From: Coix lacryma-jobi var. lacryma-jobi
Taxonomy: Eukaryota > Streptophyta > Magnoliopsida > Poales > Poaceae
Assembly (NCBI GenBank): GCA_009763385.1
Contig: CM019828.1
Coordinates: 27,852,540 to 27,916,539, forward strand
Reading direction: 5' to 3'
DNA length: 64,000 bases
Within the stretch, counting starts at the first letter, position 1. Each line of letters begins with the position of its first letter. The notes beneath the pieces are model-generated. The model saw nothing but the letters and a program-made list of their open reading frames with translations. It ran no database searches and was not told the origin of the DNA. Made by a program: the position numbers and the translations under genes. Of this stretch, positions 60,593 to 64,000 are shown in pieces.

Positions 60593-63412
60593 GTTGCCAG
60601 GGATTTTCTTGCAGTTTGGATGTGAGAATGCAAATCTTTAAGTTCCAGCTTCTTTGAAGACCTATCATTCTGCAAGACAGCCCTAGATGATATGTTCTCG
60701 GTTGCCCTTCTCACCATGCCAACAAAGTTATCAAGGCAGGCTGCAGACTCTAGGGGAGTTAAAAGAGCAAAGGGAATATCTTCATCAATAAGTTCAAGGA
60801 TGTCTCTGATCTGATCTGCATCCTGAACCAATTGGACGGTGTCCTTATTCAACAGAATTGTCATCTCCCTCAACCGAGCTTGATTTTCCATTGATAGGGT
60901 ACGTTGAGAGGTATTTTCTTCGCCCTTCTCAGTGATATAATCTTCAGCGGGGAAGGAATAACTCGTGGTCGGCTCGTTGGTTTTATTCTAAGAGAGGGGA
61001 AAGAAGCGTTAGCCGATTGAATGAATTTGTTGAAATAGTATGGTTTGAGATGAAACTTTACCTGCTGAGTGGATTGATCCTGGCCTGTTTGAGGGTTTGG
61101 CTGAGTATTCAAAGGAAGTGAGTTTGGAGCATGATCAGGGGAAGGTTCTTCTGCCAGCTCGTTTAAAATTTCATCTATTTCAAATAATAATGTGAGTATG
61201 GAAAGAGATGTGGCAATAGAAAGGAGGGTAGCCGAATGTATTACCTATAGCCTCATCGGCTTCTTGACTTTTTGAACCTTCAGGATTTGTTGGATCTTCA
61301 GTTGATAAGGTGTCACCTAATTTGAGAGTTTTAACCTGTGGCTGCAATAAAAACGATGGAATATAGAGGTAGTCAGGTTTATTGCCGAATGAAGTTTCTA
61401 ACTTGACACAGAATGAGGGATTCATACCTTAGGAGATAATTGAGCCCTTTTGGTCCTTGGTTTCCTGGGTAAAGGGGCACTCTCAAGTGCTTTTCTTTTG
61501 CCTTTTTCCCCTGAAGGTGCGGTGGATGAAGTTGCAGGAATTTTCATGAAAATTTTCAAGTTTGGAGCATTGAAACCCAGGGCAGGATTGGGTCCAGCCA
61601 AATAATATTGGATCACTTTGACTGGGGGTGTAGGCTCAAAATCCTGTATATAGCCGAATGTTAAAGTGAGGGATGAATTCAAGAGCGGAAAATGATGAGT
61701 ATAATGAAATTACCTCACTGTCAGAAGCAAAATCAGGTTGCAAGCTTTGACATAAAGAGTGGACTGATACAATGAAGATATGAGCATGTCATTCTTCCCA
61801 CCAAGAAATAAAGAAGGGATGAGCAGTATCTACTATCCCGAATGGAGATGGTTCATATGATGGCAGCTCCCATCCTAATTCAAAGACTTTTTGGGCCACT
61901 GTTCCTTCTGTGATTACTTCCCTGGGCTTTATTATTGTTGAAAAGAAAGGTCTTGGGGGCAATTGACCACATCCTAATTGTCTAGCCACCATGTTTGGAT
62001 AATAAAACTCATAAGTGGACTGCACTAATCTTCCATGATGAAATTCGGCTGGCAGAGTGCAAGGTTTGATGAAAGAGTTGAAGATATCAATGGATGTTTT
62101 GTCTGCACAGCCGGATTCATAGTTAAACTTACAAGGAAGAGTCAGATTTTCATTCTCTCTGTAAGGAAACCAAAGTACATTGTCGAAACCTTTGAAGAAC
62201 AGCTTGAAGAGATGACCAATGTCCATATCAATACTGATAGATGATGATGCTTCTCCATAAGTCTGACAGGCTTTGACTTTTGTTGTGTGGCCTTCAGCAT
62301 AGTTGATTGAAGGAAAACTCAGATTGAGGAGGCTTAAGGGAGCTATCTGATGCATATATAGTTGGAGCCACATCTGAACCAACCACCAGGGACCATTCAC
62401 ACAGGAAATTTCTCCACCTAGGTGCATCTGGAGAGTGGTCTGATGCATCATATGATAGACAGACCCTAAGAGATATTTGCCTAGTGGGATTTGACTACCT
62501 GCAGATAAGTCTTCAGCCATTACCATATGATTCAGGGTGGGTTCATTGGATTTTCCACAGAAAATGAATCTGCATAGCGCCATAGCCACATATTCATGAA
62601 GGCTCTCTGTTCTTTGTCAGAGATAGTGCCAGATGTCTCCATATAAGTCTGGATGTATTTAGCCCATCCACATCCAGAGCTGACGGCTCTTTGATTGCTT
62701 TTGTTCTTGTACTTGTAAGGATACACTGGTAGTGACACATTCAGACCAGTCATCATAAAGACATCGGCTAAGGTGATAGTCATCATACCATGGCCGAAGA
62801 TGAAAGCATTGATGGCGTCAGACCAAAAGTGGGAAGATGCTATCAGAAGGGAGTTGTTTCTGGGTGTTTCTGATAAAGATAATTCTAGGCAATGGCTGAT
62901 GTCTTGATTCTCCCAGTGGCTGCTACTTTCTTCTAACATCCTTCGGTACCAATTTTGCCACCCGGCAATTGAGGGAAATGGCCAGTTCTTGAAGGTGCTC
63001 GGCCATTGGTTCGGCGGAGTAATTCCAAATTTGAAAGGAATTCTTTGGGTTTCCTTCTCAATAATCTTCGTTGGGTCGGGATTTCCCATTGGGCCAAGAA
63101 GGTAGGAGTCAGGATTGGCAGCATGAGGAATCAGAATCTGGTTCTTGTATTCCTTCGAAGAATGACAAAAATTGAGGAGAAGGTGAGTCGAAAGAAGGAC
63201 AAAACTAGCAGGAGATTGTCGGATGTGTGAGAATGAATGAGGTTTACCTCTGGGATCTCATCCTGAGTCGCCATTGGGAGTTCGAGGAGAATTTGAAGTT
63301 GTGCCGAGGTTTGAATTTCTTGAGCGGCGGCTACGGTGTCGAAAAGTGTAAGCCTAGAAAAGGGGAAAAGTTTGCAGACAATTTCAAAATAAAATGACTT
63401 TTATCCCGAAAT

Positions 63413-63424
63413 TGAGGGGGCATG
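63413..63424 (+). other. Element B polypurine tract
   Basis: TGAGGGGGCATG before the 3' LTR, identical to that of element A. Confidence 0.75.
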
Positions 63425-64000
63425 TATTAACACCAGATTTTTGCACGCGTAAGAAGATGACAGATGGGCCAGCATACGGAGATGGGCGTATGAGGCATTC
63501 GGCAGGTATCCATGCGGTCGACTAGTTTACAAGGATTCGGCAACTGCTTGTGCGGTCGGTTGTTTTGAGAAAAGGGATTTCCATTGAAGCAGCGGTAGCA
63601 AGAGCCAATCGAGCAACAAGATGGCGACAATTAAGGCAATAAAAATTCTGAAGGAAGTCGAAGGCCAAAAATATTGTATTTTTTCCTTTAACGTTTCATA
63701 GTCGTATCCTCTTAGGATTCGTTTTGTGTCCAGGGTATAAATATAAACCCTTGGCTATTGTAAAAAGGGTTCACAACCATATCAATACAAACCGGCCCCG
63801 TGCCATCTTCGAGTCTTTTGTCGTGTCATCGAGTTCTTCGAGAGGAATCATTGATCCGTCGACCTCTGTAAGTCCCGACAACCTTGTTATCATGTCTAGT
63901 ATCATGCGGTGGATTTAGATGTGATGCAAGTAGTCTTGTTTGTTTGCATTGATCGTGCAGCGGATCTATGTTGACAATCAAGAAGTCTTTGCTTATGCTT
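63425..64000 (+). repeat. Element B 3' LTR, first 576 bp
   Basis: It starts TATTAACACC, where the 5' LTR has TGTTAACACC, so the terminal TG is changed to TA. It then follows the 5' LTR closely. TATAAATA is at 63736-63743. It continues past the window end. Confidence 0.9.

Larger units (their letters stand above)
50350..63274 (-). pseudogene. Antisense gene 1 of element B: six-exon PMD-like gene, split by element D
   Basis: Exons are 63248-63274 (27 nt), 61714-63152, 61428-61643 (216 nt), 61245-61341 (97 nt), 61062-61174 (113 nt) and exon 6 in two parts, 60598-60987 and 50350-50643. All introns are GT-AG at the positions and phases of copy A. Exon 1 gives MATQDEIPE. Exon 2 shows FGHGMMTITLADVFMMTGLN, CRFIFCGKSNEPTLN, CVNGPWWLVQMW and ARQLGCGQLPP. 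It has a frameshift near 62575 and a TGA near 61790. Exon 6 is the coiled coil; without D and one GTTGC it is 684 nt, in frame. The likely product is a nuclear or chromatin-associated protein by analogy with PMD proteins (inference). Confidence 0.75.
26195..64000 (+). mobile_element. Element B: Ty3/Gypsy family (as A) with two antisense genes, hosting E/F, G and D
   Basis: The order is 5' LTR 26195-27533, PBS, broken gag, protease, RT/RNase H scar, integrase tail, antisense gene 2, antisense gene 1, polypurine tract, and a 3' LTR from 63425 that leaves the window. Without the nested elements the visible part is about 10.5 kb. Insertions are F (with E inside) in gag, G in gene 2 exon 3, and D in gene 1 exon 6. 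Each restores element B sequence across its target duplication. The 5' flank AATGG (26190-26194) is the expected target duplication. Confidence 0.9.

Noticed and set aside
1..64000. tRNA, rRNA or other RNA genes
   Set aside because: I looked for tRNA-like and rRNA sequence and saw none beyond the short primer-binding sites.

Overview
The window is plant nuclear DNA, almost certainly from a grass (Poaceae). It is built nearly entirely of nested LTR retrotransposons, with a small island of DNA transposons at about 20.5-26.2 kb. The evidence is Ty3/Gypsy and Ty1/Copia (Sirevirus-type) coding motifs, LTRs ending TG..CA with matching 5-bp target duplications, Stowaway and hAT ends, and no convincing host gene. 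I use letters for the elements.

Left nest (1-19726), oldest to youngest. J is a Sirevirus-type Copia element with its RNase H tail and 3' LTR at 17199-19726. C is a Ty3 element coding only gag and protease, at 9075-17198, inserted in J's RNase H. A is a Ty3 element whose right part is 2726-9074; it appears to have inserted 28 bp into the 5' LTR of C. H is a Ty3 Tat-like element on the minus strand (1-2725) inserted in the integrase tail of A. The middle island (19727-26194) holds an eroded LTR, a CACTA remnant split by a 1.14-kb hAT element, a TIR element with a GC-rich interior, and a Stowaway MITE.

Right nest (26195-64000). B belongs to the same family as A, and its 3' LTR runs off the window. 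Inside B sit F (solo Sirevirus LTR, 27937-42780), which is itself split by E (complete Tat-type Ty3 element on the minus strand, 27990-40643, TSD AATCC). Also inside B are G (solo LTR, 46921-49350, TSD TTCAC) and D (complete Athila-type Ty3 element, 50644-60592, TSD GTTGC).

The main discovery is accessory gene content. A and B each carry two spliced genes on the strand opposite to gag-pol, between the integrase tail and the 3' LTR. Gene 1 has six exons and encodes a plant-mobile-domain (PMD) protein with a coiled-coil tail. Gene 2 has three exons and encodes a small protein I do not recognise. Splice sites, intron phases and several exon lengths (27, 216, 83 and 344 nt) agree exactly between the two diverged copies, and gene 2 reads without a stop in A. 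In contrast, pol in this family is only a scar (end of RT, part of RNase H, integrase tail). E independently carries a spliced antisense gene with its own TATA box; it resembles the Transposase_28 / 'putative gypsy type transposon' family and starts with a histone-H3-like tail. D carries a sense-strand third ORF. Other notable structure includes a 36-bp hairpin array in G whose stems covary around a constant loop, and hairpin-forming repeats in the LTRs of H, F and G.

Several frameshifts fall in homopolymers and could be assembly errors. Family names are assigned from motifs read by eye; no database search was possible.
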